A stretch of 64,000 nt of DNA from Algoriphagus faecimaris (GTDB taxonomy: Bacteria; Bacteroidota; Bacteroidia; Cytophagales; Cyclobacteriaceae), in contig NZ_FNAC01000009.1 in NCBI RefSeq assembly GCF_900101705.1, positions 1 to 64,000 of the forward strand. The letters run 5' to 3'. The first letter of the stretch is position 1, and each line of letters opens with the position of its first letter. Under the pieces are notes generated by a model. It did not search any database. It was not told where the DNA came from and worked only from the letters and a program-made list of their open reading frames with translations. The position numbers and the translations under genes are program-made. Of the stretch, positions 36,615-44,939 are shown piece after piece.

Positions 36615-37097
36615 TCATCTGATCCGATCAACCGACCTGACGAGCGCTTCATCTTTTTTGATAAATCGATTAGCGAGCATATTGCACACCATCGCAGCTA
36701 AAATCACCCAAAAACCAAAGTGATAGGTTCCCCCGCTCGAGGCATTGAGCTCTGTATTAATTCCATTGGTAGTGAGAAAAACGGCTACTACCAAAGACAC
36801 CATCACCAAACTATTAATCATATTAAATAGCATTTGCTTAGCTCGGCTTTTGTATTGAAAAATAGAGATCAGTGCCAAAAACCCAGCAAAAGCGGCCAAA
36901 GCAGAAAGATACCATTTGGATGAAGATTGAATCACCTCTCCATTGGCGTCCAAATTACTTAGCATAAATGCGGTCAATTCCCAAGAATCTCCCGTGCCGC
37001 TCCCTGTCTCTGTTTGACTCCAAAGCGATGTACCTACAGTAATCCCCATCGCTACCACTACCAAAAAGAGAAAGATGGTCTGAACTCGTTGAATCAT
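36615..37097 (-). CDS. DUF4293 family membrane protein
   Basis: 160 aa with four hydrophobic helices. It starts MIQRVQTIFLFLVVVAMG, the typical DUF4293 N-terminus (Bacteroidota). The function is unknown. The gene diverges from truA, with 93 bp between the start codons. No other gene is linked to it. Confidence 0.8.
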   Translation of the reverse strand: MIQRVQTIFLFLVVVAMGITVGTSLWSQTETGSGTGDSWELTAFMLSNLDANGEVIQSSSKWYLSALAAFAGFLALISIFQYKSRAKQMLFNMINSLVMVSLVVAVFLTTNGINTELNASSGGTYHFGFWVILAAMVCNMLANRFIKKDEALVRSVDRIR

Positions 37098-37176
37098 AAT
37101 TTCTATTTTTTTGCAAAGAAAAGTCCAAATCCCCGCTTTACCAAAGAAAGCTCAAATCAGAATCAGGTAGGAATTG

Positions 37177-37184
37177 TATCTTTG
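37177..37184 (+). promoter_or_regulatory. Candidate -7 box of truA, 6 nt before the ATG
   Basis: TATCTTTG matches the TAnnTTTG consensus and is followed by CGAACG and the ATG at 37191. Placed this way the truA mRNA would be leaderless or nearly so. Confidence 0.45.
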
Positions 37185-37190
37185 CGAACG

Positions 37191-37949
37191 ATGAATAGTT
37201 CAAATAGGTATTTCATGGAGCTTAGCTATCACGGGGGAGACTTTCATGGCTGGCAGACCCAGCCCAATGCTTCTTCTGTACAAGCTACAATCGAACTAGC
37301 GCTATCAACTTATTTTCGTCAACCGATCGCTATCATGGGCAGTGGAAGAACGGATACCGGAGTACATGCGGCTATGCAAGTTTGTCATTTTGACTTTGAA
37401 GGCAGGATCGATCGGGACCGTCTACTCAAGGCACTCAACGGTATTTTACCAAAAAGTATTGCCATTCATCAGATTCGTCCCGTAAAACCCGATGCACATG
37501 CCCGGTTTGACGCAGTGGAGCGATCCTATTTCTACCGAGTGATCCCTCGCAAGAATCCGTTTTTGGAAGATTTTGCATGGCTTTGTTATCAATCTCCTGA
37601 GCCACATCGGATGAATACAGCCTCGAAAATCCTTTTGGAATATGAGGACTTTGAATGCTTCAGCAAGGTACACACAGAAGTCAATCACTTTCGTTGTCAA
37701 ATTAAGTCCGCCTATTGGGAACAAAAAGAAGGGGAATTGTTATTCCATATAACCGCTAATCGCTTTTTGCGTGGTATGGTAAGAGCGATTGTCGGAACTT
37801 TGATGGAAATTGGCTTGGGAAAACGCCAACCTGAAGACTTGTCCCTGATTATTGAATCCCGAGACAGATCGAAAGCTGGAAAAGCAGCCCCTGCAAAAGG
37901 ACTGTTTCTCAGCAAAATAACTTACCCAAACGACATCTATTTAGACTAG
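37191..37949 (+). CDS. truA: tRNA pseudouridine(38-40) synthase
   Basis: 252 aa from the ATG at 37191. A longer in-frame frame from 37014 crosses the DUF4293 gene and its promoter region and is not used. The N-terminus MELSYHGGDFHGWQ and the catalytic motif GSGRTDTGVHA (D55) are clear. The C-terminal FLRGMVRAIVGTLMEIGLG is typical. The enzyme makes pseudouridine at positions 38-40 in the tRNA anticodon arm. An ABC exporter gene begins 6 bp after its stop codon. Confidence 0.95.
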   Translation: MNSSNRYFMELSYHGGDFHGWQTQPNASSVQATIELALSTYFRQPIAIMGSGRTDTGVHAAMQVCHFDFEGRIDRDRLLKALNGILPKSIAIHQIRPVKPDAHARFDAVERSYFYRVIPRKNPFLEDFAWLCYQSPEPHRMNTASKILLEYEDFECFSKVHTEVNHFRCQIKSAYWEQKEGELLFHITANRFLRGMVRAIVGTLMEIGLGKRQPEDLSLIIESRDRSKAGKAAPAKGLFLSKITYPNDIYLD

Positions 37950-37955
37950 CAGACC

Positions 37956-39728
37956 TTGAGCTTAGAAAAAGAGAAACAATCATCTGGAGAAATCGTCGAC
38001 ACCCGAGTATTGCGGCAGCTCTATCGCTATGTACAGCCGTACAGGCCTCAGTTTTATTTTCTGATTTTTCTGACTATTTCGCTTGCTTTGCTGGCGCCTA
38101 CCCGACCTTATTTTATTCAAGTGGCTATCGACGATTATGTAGCGATAGGAGATAGTCAAGGGCTGGTACGGATGATTTATATTTTAGTGGGATTGATGCT
38201 ACTTCAAGCGGGAGTGCAGTGGGCTCACACTTATTATTCTGGTTGGATAGGACAAGTGATTATCAGGGACATCAGGATCAGACTGTTCAAGCATCTGCTC
38301 AAACTGAAACTCAAGTTTTTTGATAATACGCCAATCGGAAGGCTGGTCACCCGCAACATCTCTGACGTAGAAACATTAGCCGATGTGTTTAGCGAAGGCT
38401 TGGCTGCTATCATTGGAGATTTGCTACAGCTAGTCACGATTTTATCTGTGATGTTTTACATCGATTGGAAACTGACACTAGTGAGTTTGTGTACCCTTCC
38501 TCTGATGATTATTTCCACTTACATTTTCAAGGAAAAAATCAAAGTCACTTTCAATGATGTAAGAAATGCAGTGTCCAACCTCAACTCCTTCCTTCAGGAA
38601 CACATCACTGGTATGAACATCGTCCAAATCTTCAATCGGGAAGATAGGGAGTTTGAAAAATTTAAAGAAATCAATCGAGAGCATCGCAAGGCACACATTA
38701 GATCAGTGCTATATTATTCCATCTATTTCCCTGTGGCAGAAATTATTCAGGCTATTGGGATCGGTCTGGTCGTTTGGTATGGGGCAGTAGGCGTACTGGG
38801 AATGGAACTTCAGATAGGGGTATTGATTTCCTTTATCATGTATTTGCAGCTGTTTTTCAGACCGATCCGAATGATTGCTGATCGATTTAATACACTTCAG
38901 ATGGGGGTGGTAAGCTCTTCTCGGATTTTCAAGCTATTGGACAGCAAAGAACACATTGCCAATGAAGGGTCTTTTAAGCCTGAAAAGATCCAAGGAAACC
39001 TCTCTGTTCGCGATCTTTGGTTTGCCTATATTGATGAGGATTATGTCCTTAAAAACATCAATTTCGAGGTCAAAAGGGGGCAAACTGTAGCTCTGGTAGG
39101 CGCCACTGGTGCAGGGAAATCCTCCATTATCAATCTACTTTCGAGATTTTATGAGATCAACAAAGGAGTGATAGAAATCGACGGTACGGATATCCGACAA
39201 TTTGAACTGGACACTTTACGAAAGCATATTGGAGTGGTCCTTCAGGATGTTTTCTTGTTTTCGAATACGATCTATTACAATATCACCCTGGGCAATCCAT
39301 CCATCACCAAAGAGCAAGTCATGGATGCCGCCGAAATGGTAGGTGCACGAAAATTCATCGAGCGGCTTCCGGGCGGTTTGGACTATAATGTCATGGAGCG
39401 TGGATCCACGCTTTCTGTAGGACAGCGACAGTTAATTTCTTTTGTCCGTGCTATGGTTTATAACCCCGAAATCATCATTCTCGATGAGGCTACCTCATCC
39501 GTAGATACAGAAACAGAAGAGCTGATTCAGGACTCCATTGATAAGATGATGAAGGGTAGGACTTCAATCGTGATCGCTCACAGACTATCTACCATTCAAA
39601 AAGCAGATCAGATAATCGTGCTTCATAAAGGGGAGATTGTAGAGCAAGGAGACCACGATAATCTTTTGGAAAAGGGTGGTTTTTATACCCAACTGCATCA
39701 AATGCAACTTAAATCTATGGCAATCTAG
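37956..39728 (+). CDS. ABC exporter, fused transmembrane and ATPase domains, TTG start
   Basis: 590 aa. The start is TTG at 37956, only 6 bp after the truA stop and in the same frame. No ATG appears before the first membrane helix, so TTG is the only start that keeps the N-terminal region. Six membrane helices are followed by an ATPase domain with Walker A GATGAGKSS, signature LSVGQRQLISFVRA, Walker B IIILDEATSSV and VIAHRLST. Residues 113-133 (KLKFFDNTPIGRLVTRNISD) are the usual coupling segment. It exports an unknown substrate. It is likely co-transcribed with truA. Confidence 0.88.
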   Translation: MSLEKEKQSSGEIVDTRVLRQLYRYVQPYRPQFYFLIFLTISLALLAPTRPYFIQVAIDDYVAIGDSQGLVRMIYILVGLMLLQAGVQWAHTYYSGWIGQVIIRDIRIRLFKHLLKLKLKFFDNTPIGRLVTRNISDVETLADVFSEGLAAIIGDLLQLVTILSVMFYIDWKLTLVSLCTLPLMIISTYIFKEKIKVTFNDVRNAVSNLNSFLQEHITGMNIVQIFNREDREFEKFKEINREHRKAHIRSVLYYSIYFPVAEIIQAIGIGLVVWYGAVGVLGMELQIGVLISFIMYLQLFFRPIRMIADRFNTLQMGVVSSSRIFKLLDSKEHIANEGSFKPEKIQGNLSVRDLWFAYIDEDYVLKNINFEVKRGQTVALVGATGAGKSSIINLLSRFYEINKGVIEIDGTDIRQFELDTLRKHIGVVLQDVFLFSNTIYYNITLGNPSITKEQVMDAAEMVGARKFIERLPGGLDYNVMERGSTLSVGQRQLISFVRAMVYNPEIIILDEATSSVDTETEELIQDSIDKMMKGRTSIVIAHRLSTIQKADQIIVLHKGEIVEQGDHDNLLEKGGFYTQLHQMQLKSMAI

Positions 39729-39773
39729 CCTGGAATTTGCTCCCTAAAACAAGAAAACTAAACCAACAATATC

Positions 39774-40361
39774 GTGAAATACATAATTATCGCTGTTTTT
39801 GCTTTGATTCCATTTTTAAGCAATGCGCAAGAAAGAGGTGCCGGAGTACGAATCGGTGAACCCTTCACACTGACTTACAAGGATTTTATCGATGATTACT
39901 TTTCCTACGAAGTCATGCTTGGGAGTGGAGGGATCAATAGCGACAGTTATTTCCAAAGAGATTTTGATAGCAACCCACCTGCGTCTAATGCCTTTTATGT
40001 AGGCCATAGCGCCAGAAAAGGTGTATCAATTCACGCAAGAATGGCTTATCATGAGGACATTACGGATATGTTTGACATAGACCAAGGCTACCTCTTGGCC
40101 TACGGGGGTGTGGGTGCGCAGCTGAGAACTACTAGAGTGAACTACACCTATACGGAAGGACAGGTAGGAACTGGAATCGTCCCCGCAAGGGAAGAGCGAA
40201 CAAACGCGGATTTCGGCCCGGAGGTTTTTGTCGGAACAGAATATTATTTTGATGAACTACCCATAGCAGTTTTTGCTGAATTAGGTATGTTTTTAGAACT
40301 TTTGGATAGAGTGGGTCATATCAAAGGCCAGGGCGGAATCGGTATCAGGTATCTATTCTAG
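39774..40361 (+). CDS. Outer membrane beta-barrel-like protein, unknown
   Basis: 195 aa from a GTG at 39774. The signal MKYIIIAVFALIPFLSNAQ is cleaved after AQ. The body has glycine- and aromatic-rich strands and ends in Phe (GGIGIRYLF), consistent with an eight-stranded barrel. It overlaps no neighbour and lies 2 bp ahead of a small membrane-anchored protein. No family is recognised. Confidence 0.65.
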   Translation: MKYIIIAVFALIPFLSNAQERGAGVRIGEPFTLTYKDFIDDYFSYEVMLGSGGINSDSYFQRDFDSNPPASNAFYVGHSARKGVSIHARMAYHEDITDMFDIDQGYLLAYGGVGAQLRTTRVNYTYTEGQVGTGIVPAREERTNADFGPEVFVGTEYYFDELPIAVFAELGMFLELLDRVGHIKGQGGIGIRYLF

Positions 40362-40363
40362 GC

Positions 40364-40882
40364 ATGAAAAATAAGCTCATCATTGCTTCAGTTTTACTTA
40401 TCGTTTTGATTGGAGTGGGCTACTGGGTTTTTGACCAGCTAGGAGGCAACAATCCCATCCTTATTTCTAAAGTCAACAAGCAACCAGACCCGCTTTCAGG
40501 ATTTTATTTTGTAGGAATACCTCAAGATGAAAGATTAGGAAAAGCATTTGAGGCTATAGAAATTCAGAAAAGCCTACACCCAGGCTCTCATTTACATACA
40601 ATATACGAAGTAGAGCCGGCAGGGAAATTAGACACTATGAGGGTCTTTGTAGGTCTCAATGCGCTAGTTTCCGCTGACAGTATTTCCTTCAGGCAGTTTG
40701 AAGAAAAGGGATATTTGGTAGCAAAAATCTCCGGGAGCAAGTGGGTTATGCCCAGTCCCAAGACAGTCAAAAAGGAACTAAAAGCCTATGCAGACTCAGC
40801 TGAGCTTACACTGTCAGAGATTTTTATAGACAAAATCATCTCGGAACAAGAAGTTCATGTAATCGCTCCTATCAAGGACTAA
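40364..40882 (+). CDS. Membrane-anchored protein, unknown
   Basis: 172 aa. One N-terminal helix (IIASVLLIVLIGVGYWVF) anchors an otherwise soluble domain facing the periplasm, seen in FRQFEEKGYLVAKISGSKW. The gene is 2 bp behind the beta-barrel gene, so the two are co-transcribed and may work together. No known family is recognised; the GyrI-like small-molecule-binding fold is a distant possibility. Confidence 0.6.
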   Translation: MKNKLIIASVLLIVLIGVGYWVFDQLGGNNPILISKVNKQPDPLSGFYFVGIPQDERLGKAFEAIEIQKSLHPGSHLHTIYEVEPAGKLDTMRVFVGLNALVSADSISFRQFEEKGYLVAKISGSKWVMPSPKTVKKELKAYADSAELTLSEIFIDKIISEQEVHVIAPIKD

Positions 40883-40957
40883 AGTAGTTTTACATTTTTT
40901 AACCAAGCTTGGCATCTTTTTAGTGCAGGGAATGCTATCACTTTCAATCAAAAGAAT

Positions 40958-41503
40958 ATGAAAAGACTTAGTTTTGTTTTTAGCTTATTTGCTCTGGTTT
41001 TGTTCCAAGCTTGCGAAGGACCTCCAGGGCCTCAAGGCCCTCCCGGACTTGACGGTCTGGATGCTGTGAATATCGTGGCCACCACCTATGAGGTAAGTGT
41101 AGATTTCACAGGAGAAGAAAACTATGAAGCCATTTTTGACTGGCCGGAGGAGCTTGTCGAAAGTGATGTGGTACAGACCTATATCCAATGGGAAGTAGAC
41201 AATAATGGCAACTCCATCTGGAGAGCTCTTCCTCAGACCGTATTTCTTCAAGAAGGCCCACTTGTATACAATTATGATTTTACTGTTTTTGATATTAGAC
41301 TATTTCTTGATGGAGCTATCAACCCTTCAATTCTGGGCCCCGAATGGACAGATAATCAAGTTTTCCGAATTGTAGTCATACCATCTGATTTTCCTGACGC
41401 AAGACTGGACTTAACTGATTATGAAGCCGTAACCGAGTTTCTTGGTGTCACGGAAGAAGATTTCAAAAACAATACCTTACAGAGGAAAAAAAGCAACAAC
41501 TAA
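40958..41503 (+). CDS. Lipoprotein with a short collagen-like (Gly-X-Y) N-terminal stretch
   Basis: 181 aa. The lipobox ends in FQAC (Cys19), immediately followed by [17 protein letters not shown], about five collagen-like triplets. The rest is an acidic beta-rich domain with ITYIQWEV-like strands ([14 protein letters not shown]). Similar short collagen-like linkers are found in Bacteroidota lipoproteins. It is probably surface or periplasm facing. The function is unknown. Confidence 0.7.
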   Translation: MKRLSFVFSLFALVLFQACEGPPGPQGPPGLDGLDAVNIVATTYEVSVDFTGEENYEAIFDWPEELVESDVVQTYIQWEVDNNGNSIWRALPQTVFLQEGPLVYNYDFTVFDIRLFLDGAINPSILGPEWTDNQVFRIVVIPSDFPDARLDLTDYEAVTEFLGVTEEDFKNNTLQRKKSNN

Positions 41504-41589
41504 ACCAACTAAGACAAACAGGATTGAGGCATTGCAGCAATCCTGTTTTTTATTGCCTGATTTTTCTGCCCCAAATATTATTTGCTTCC

Positions 41590-41597
41590 TATCTTTG
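41590..41597 (+). promoter_or_regulatory. Candidate -7 box of hemE, 4 nt before the ATG
   Basis: TATCTTTG matches TAnnTTTG and is followed by CAGG and the ATG at 41602. A near-leaderless hemE mRNA is implied. Confidence 0.45.
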
Positions 41598-41601
41598 CAG
41601 G

Positions 41602-42624
41602 ATGCAACTCCAAAACGATCTGCTGCTTCGGGCAGCCACAGGACAAAAAGTAGAACGCACTCCCGTATGGCTGATGAGACAAGCCGGGAGAATTCTTCCC
41701 GAATATAGAGCTGTACGAGAATCTGTTTCGGGTTTTATTGAATTAGCCCAGACACCTGAATTGGCGGCTGAAGTCACTATCCAACCTGTAGACTTACTTG
41801 GAGTGGATGCTGCCATTATTTTTTCGGATATTTTGGTGATCCCTGAGGCCATGGGTTTGCCCTATGAAATGGTCGAAAAACGAGGGCCTTGGTTTCCCCA
41901 AACCGTCCAATCTGAATCAGACTTAAAAAAATTGCGTATCGCCGATGGTGCCAATGACCTTTCCTATGTCATCAAAGCCATTGAGATTACGAAAAAAGAA
42001 TTGGCAGGACGTGTTCCGCTGATCGGATTTGCCGGTGCACCTTGGACTATTTTTGCCTATATGATTGAGGGTAGCGGCAGCAAGACCTTTTCAAAAGCCC
42101 GCGCAATGCTATACACGCAGCCTGAGTTTTCGCATCGCTTGTTGCAGATGATTACCGACTCCACCATCAATTACCTGAAAGCTCAGATTAAAGCTGGTGT
42201 GGATTTGGTGCAAATTTTTGACAGCTGGGCAGGTATTTTGGGACCGGTACAATACCAGGAATTTTCGATGAAATACATCTCACAGATTTGCGGTGCTATC
42301 GACGAGGTGCCCAAAACTGTTTTTGCCAAAGGAGCATTTTTTGCGCGTGAGGAAATGGCAACATTAAACTGTGAAACCATTGGCCTAGACTGGAACATGG
42401 GTATAGCAGAATCCCGAAAATTAATCGGAGCAGAAAAAACACTTCAAGGCAATCTCGACCCAGCGGCGCTTTATGGTAATCCTGACCAAGTCAGAAAAGC
42501 TACCCGAGAAATGATGGAGCAATTTAAAGGATCACGGCATATTGCCAACTTGGGCCATGGTGTCTATCCAGACATCGATCCCGAGATGGTCAAAGTGTTT
42601 ATCGAAACGGTGAAAGCATTTTAA
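41602..42624 (+). CDS. hemE: Uroporphyrinogen decarboxylase
   Basis: 340 aa from the ATG at 41602. The in-frame upstream ATG at 41524 would put the TATCTTTG box inside the gene and adds a non-family N-terminus. The family signature [19 protein letters not shown] (substrate arginines) is near the N-terminus, and [14 protein letters not shown] residues ([15 protein letters not shown]) and [10 protein letters not shown] follow. It decarboxylates uroporphyrinogen III to coproporphyrinogen in the haem pathway. A terminator follows. Confidence 0.96.
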   Translation: MQLQNDLLLRAATGQKVERTPVWLMRQAGRILPEYRAVRESVSGFIELAQTPELAAEVTIQPVDLLGVDAAIIFSDILVIPEAMGLPYEMVEKRGPWFPQTVQSESDLKKLRIADGANDLSYVIKAIEITKKELAGRVPLIGFAGAPWTIFAYMIEGSGSKTFSKARAMLYTQPEFSHRLLQMITDSTINYLKAQIKAGVDLVQIFDSWAGILGPVQYQEFSMKYISQICGAIDEVPKTVFAKGAFFAREEMATLNCETIGLDWNMGIAESRKLIGAEKTLQGNLDPAALYGNPDQVRKATREMMEQFKGSRHIANLGHGVYPDIDPEMVKVFIETVKAF

Positions 42625-42651
42625 TACTCCCCTTTCAAAAAATTACTATTG

Positions 42652-42683
42652 AAGGTAGGACGTTTCCGTTCTACCTTTTTTTA
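42652..42683 (+). terminator. Terminator after hemE
   Basis: AAGGTAGGACG and CGTTCTACCTT form a stem with one G-T wobble and a 4-base loop, followed by TTTTTT. Confidence 0.82.
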
Positions 42684-42876
42684 TTCTTTTCAAGGCAAAG
42701 AGGAAAGTGACCTTACCATTTCCGCAACAAAAAGAGCTCAAAATTGTATTATCCTAAACATTAGAGTCAATTTTTAACCTATATTTTATTAAAAAACTTG
42801 TTTTATTGTTTTTTTGGAATAATTTTAAACCAATTATCTGATAAAAATCATTGATTTTGATTTTTAAGGATAAAAT

Positions 42877-42905
42877 TCAAACCTATTTTATACTCAAACC
42901 TATTT
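42877..42905 (+). repeat. Short tandem direct repeat in the leader of the secreted barrel gene
   Basis: TCAAACCTATTT occurs twice (42877-42888 and 42894-42905), 17 bp apart, in the 226-bp AT-rich gap just before the ATG at 42910. It could be a regulatory site or a chance repeat. The rest of 42684-42876 holds no gene. Confidence 0.35.
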
Positions 42906-42909
42906 ACAC

Positions 42910-43647
42910 ATGAAGAACAAGTTACAGTTCCGACCAGCCTCGGCATGCTTTCTCCTTTTAGCATTCCTTTCATTGGCTCAAATCAATCCCAGTCAGGCAC
43001 AGGAAAAGGAGTTTAATTTCAGCGCTAGCCTTAATTCTGATCAGTTTTTTGGCTTTTATCCCACATTCGCAGGTTCTTACGGTTTTTCTGACAAAACCAG
43101 TTTCACTTTCTACGGCATTCTTTGGTCAGGAGGCACAGGTGGGAACTGGGGAAACTGGACTGAATTTGGAATAGGAGCCAACTTCGCAGCTGGAGAAGGG
43201 ATAGATATCAATCCTCAGATCGGAGTTTTGGGTGGGAATCTCCTAAGTTCTGGAACCGTAGGTCCCTCTGTTTTCGGAGATGGCATTGTGCCTAATTTGA
43301 CCATCAATCTGAATAAGGCAAAAACAGAAGGACAGCTCTATTTCGGTTATTATGCCCCCTTGAAAGACGAGACCTTTGCCGACGGCACTACACTAGCTTA
43401 CATTCACTATTGGGTTAATTATGGATTTAAAGCCAGCCCCTTTTTCTCATTGGGAGCTCATTATGAGCATTTAATCAACTCCGGCGGATCCAATGTTGCT
43501 ACCTCAACCGACGTCTATCAATGGCTAGGCCCTTATGTGCAATTTTCTGATCCTAATGGTGGTCCTTTTGCACGGTTTTCATTTGGAACCGACTTGGTGG
43601 ATGGCAATGATTCCTTCTTTAAGTTGACTACAGGCTTTTCCTTCTAA
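42910..43647 (+). CDS. Secreted beta-barrel-like protein (possibly DUF6733 family)
   Basis: 245 aa. The signal ends in INPSQAQ after a hydrophobic stretch. The body repeats Gly- and Phe-rich strands such as FGFYPTFAGSYGFSDKTSFT and TEGQLYFGYYAPL, and ends LTTGFSF with a terminal Phe. It looks like an outer membrane barrel and recalls proteins named DUF6733, from memory and not certain. It is a single-gene unit with its own terminator. Confidence 0.6.
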   Translation: MKNKLQFRPASACFLLLAFLSLAQINPSQAQEKEFNFSASLNSDQFFGFYPTFAGSYGFSDKTSFTFYGILWSGGTGGNWGNWTEFGIGANFAAGEGIDINPQIGVLGGNLLSSGTVGPSVFGDGIVPNLTINLNKAKTEGQLYFGYYAPLKDETFADGTTLAYIHYWVNYGFKASPFFSLGAHYEHLINSGGSNVATSTDVYQWLGPYVQFSDPNGGPFARFSFGTDLVDGNDSFFKLTTGFSF

Positions 43648-43665
43648 AAAAAATCACTTCCGATC

Positions 43666-43696
43666 AAAGGCTGTCTACTAAAAGGACAGCCTTTTT
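43666..43696. terminator. Terminator between barrel gene and MOSC gene
   Basis: AAAGGCTGTC and GACAGCCTTT form a 10-bp stem with a loop of nine bases and a T tract. The convergent MOSC gene ends at the edge, so it may act in both directions. Confidence 0.85.
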
Positions 43697-44514
43697 CAAT
43701 CTTTATAGGCTATCACCTTAATGAGATCCCCCACTTTTATCACACCCTCGGCTAAGGCAACCATATTTTGACCAAAAAGTACCTTGTGGTTAAATGATCG
43801 ATAAGCTGCCAACGTTCTGAGCGGCTCTCTTCCAGCTTCTCCACTCTGCTGATCCACTGTTATCATGACGCATCGAGCACAGGGCTTGACGATTTGAAAA
43901 GACACTTCACCAAGTTGAATCTGCTTGAGCCCATCCTCTTCAAAAGCTCCCCCGCCGGAAAAGACGATATTCGGTCTAAAACGATCCATCTTCACAGGGG
44001 ATTCCAGCCGAGAATTCAACTCATCTAGCGAAGCCTGCCCGATAATCAAATAAGGCATCCCATCGGCAAAACTGACAGACTCTTGATTAACTGCATATTT
44101 TGGACTGACTTGACGTCGGGTTTGATCAGTCATTTTCACCAAAAAAACCTCAAAACCCAAATAATCAGAAAACCATTGATCGTATTCTTCACCAACTCGC
44201 CGAGCCATCATTTGATCATCCCAAACTGTCACGGAAATCTCATCGGCAGTAACTTGGTCAAAGGGGATTAAAATAGAATTATCAGTCGCAGATTTCTCCG
44301 AGACAAACAAGGCCTGTCCCTTCAACTCCACTTGAAGCAAGGCTAATTTGGGATGCTTTCTCTGAGAAACAAACATACCGTCGGGGGTCACTAGCATCCA
44401 CCTCCTGTCATGAAGAAAGCCCCTTTCACACACCTCGGCCTCTGTTAACCGAATGCCTCCTAAAGACTTGATTGGATAAATAAAAATATCTTGGACCCTA
44501 AGCTCTTTTGTCAT
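43696..44514 (-). CDS. MOSC-domain protein (MOSC N-terminal barrel plus MOSC domain)
   Basis: 272 aa from the ATG at 44514; an in-frame ATG at 44535 is a possible alternative. The N-terminal beta-barrel has DIFIYPIKSLGGIRLTEAEV and RGFLHDRRWMLV. The MOSC domain has MDRFRPNIVFSGGGAFEEDG and the molybdenum-binding Cys in KPCARCVMITVDQQSGEAG. This is the mARC/YcbX type, which reduces N-hydroxylated compounds with a molybdenum cofactor. It ends at the terminator shared with the barrel gene. Confidence 0.87.
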   Translation of the reverse strand: MTKELRVQDIFIYPIKSLGGIRLTEAEVCERGFLHDRRWMLVTPDGMFVSQRKHPKLALLQVELKGQALFVSEKSATDNSILIPFDQVTADEISVTVWDDQMMARRVGEEYDQWFSDYLGFEVFLVKMTDQTRRQVSPKYAVNQESVSFADGMPYLIIGQASLDELNSRLESPVKMDRFRPNIVFSGGGAFEEDGLKQIQLGEVSFQIVKPCARCVMITVDQQSGEAGREPLRTLAAYRSFNHKVLFGQNMVALAEGVIKVGDLIKVIAYKD

Positions 44515-44537
44515 ATTTCCTGTATTCTCATTCAATA

Positions 44538-44711
44538 TTAAACTTCCTGCAGGAATTCCCCGCAGGTATTCTCAAGAATTTTTGATAAATCAAAGCTCTC
44601 CAGCTCTCTAATGTTTACACTATTTTTACTCAAAATAAACAGGGATAAAATAACCAAGGCGAGCAGCCAGCGTAGCTTTTCTTTTAGAACACTTTTTGAA
44701 TTTGCTTTCAT
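44538..44711 (-). CDS. 57-aa small single-TM protein, candidate
   Basis: From ATG at 44711 the frame reads MKANSKSVLKEKLRW, one hydrophobic stretch (LLALVILSLFIL) and a polar tail ending GEFLQEV. It lies 23 bp upstream of the MOSC start on the same strand and could be its leader gene. A longer frame on the same strand would extend into dnaK and is not accepted. There is no homologue I recognise, so this is a candidate only. Confidence 0.35.
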   Translation of the reverse strand: MKANSKSVLKEKLRWLLALVILSLFILSKNSVNIRELESFDLSKILENTCGEFLQEV

Positions 44712-44768
44712 CTCATGGACAAGATGAAGATCCAGTGGCATAGGTTGCATCGACTTAAAGCAAAAAAC

Positions 44769-44856
44769 TGTCAAAATCACGACAACATTCCGTAGGACTG
44801 TGTCAAAACTAGCCGGATAAACTAAAAATCTGCCAACTTCTCTGACAATCTGACAC
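44769..44856 (+). promoter_or_regulatory. Repeated TGTCA/CTGnCA elements upstream of dnaK
   Basis: TGTCAAAA occurs at 44769-44776 and 44801-44808, 32 bp apart. CTGCCAA (44830), CTGACAA (44842) and CTGACAC (44850) follow. No CIRCE inverted repeat (HrcA site) is seen. The cluster in the 230-bp gap before dnaK may be a heat-shock control region. This is an observation only; no binding protein is known. Confidence 0.4.
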
Positions 44857-44939
44857 AAAAATTTATTGAAAATGAGATGGCACAAGCCTTGAAGCAGGAG
44901 AGGCATATCGAATAAGCAACTAAAATAAAATTCATAATC

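Noticed and set aside
37014..37190. Extended N-terminus of TruA
   Set aside because: It overlaps the DUF4293 gene and its leader, and the family begins at MELSYHGG-like sequence shortly after 37191.
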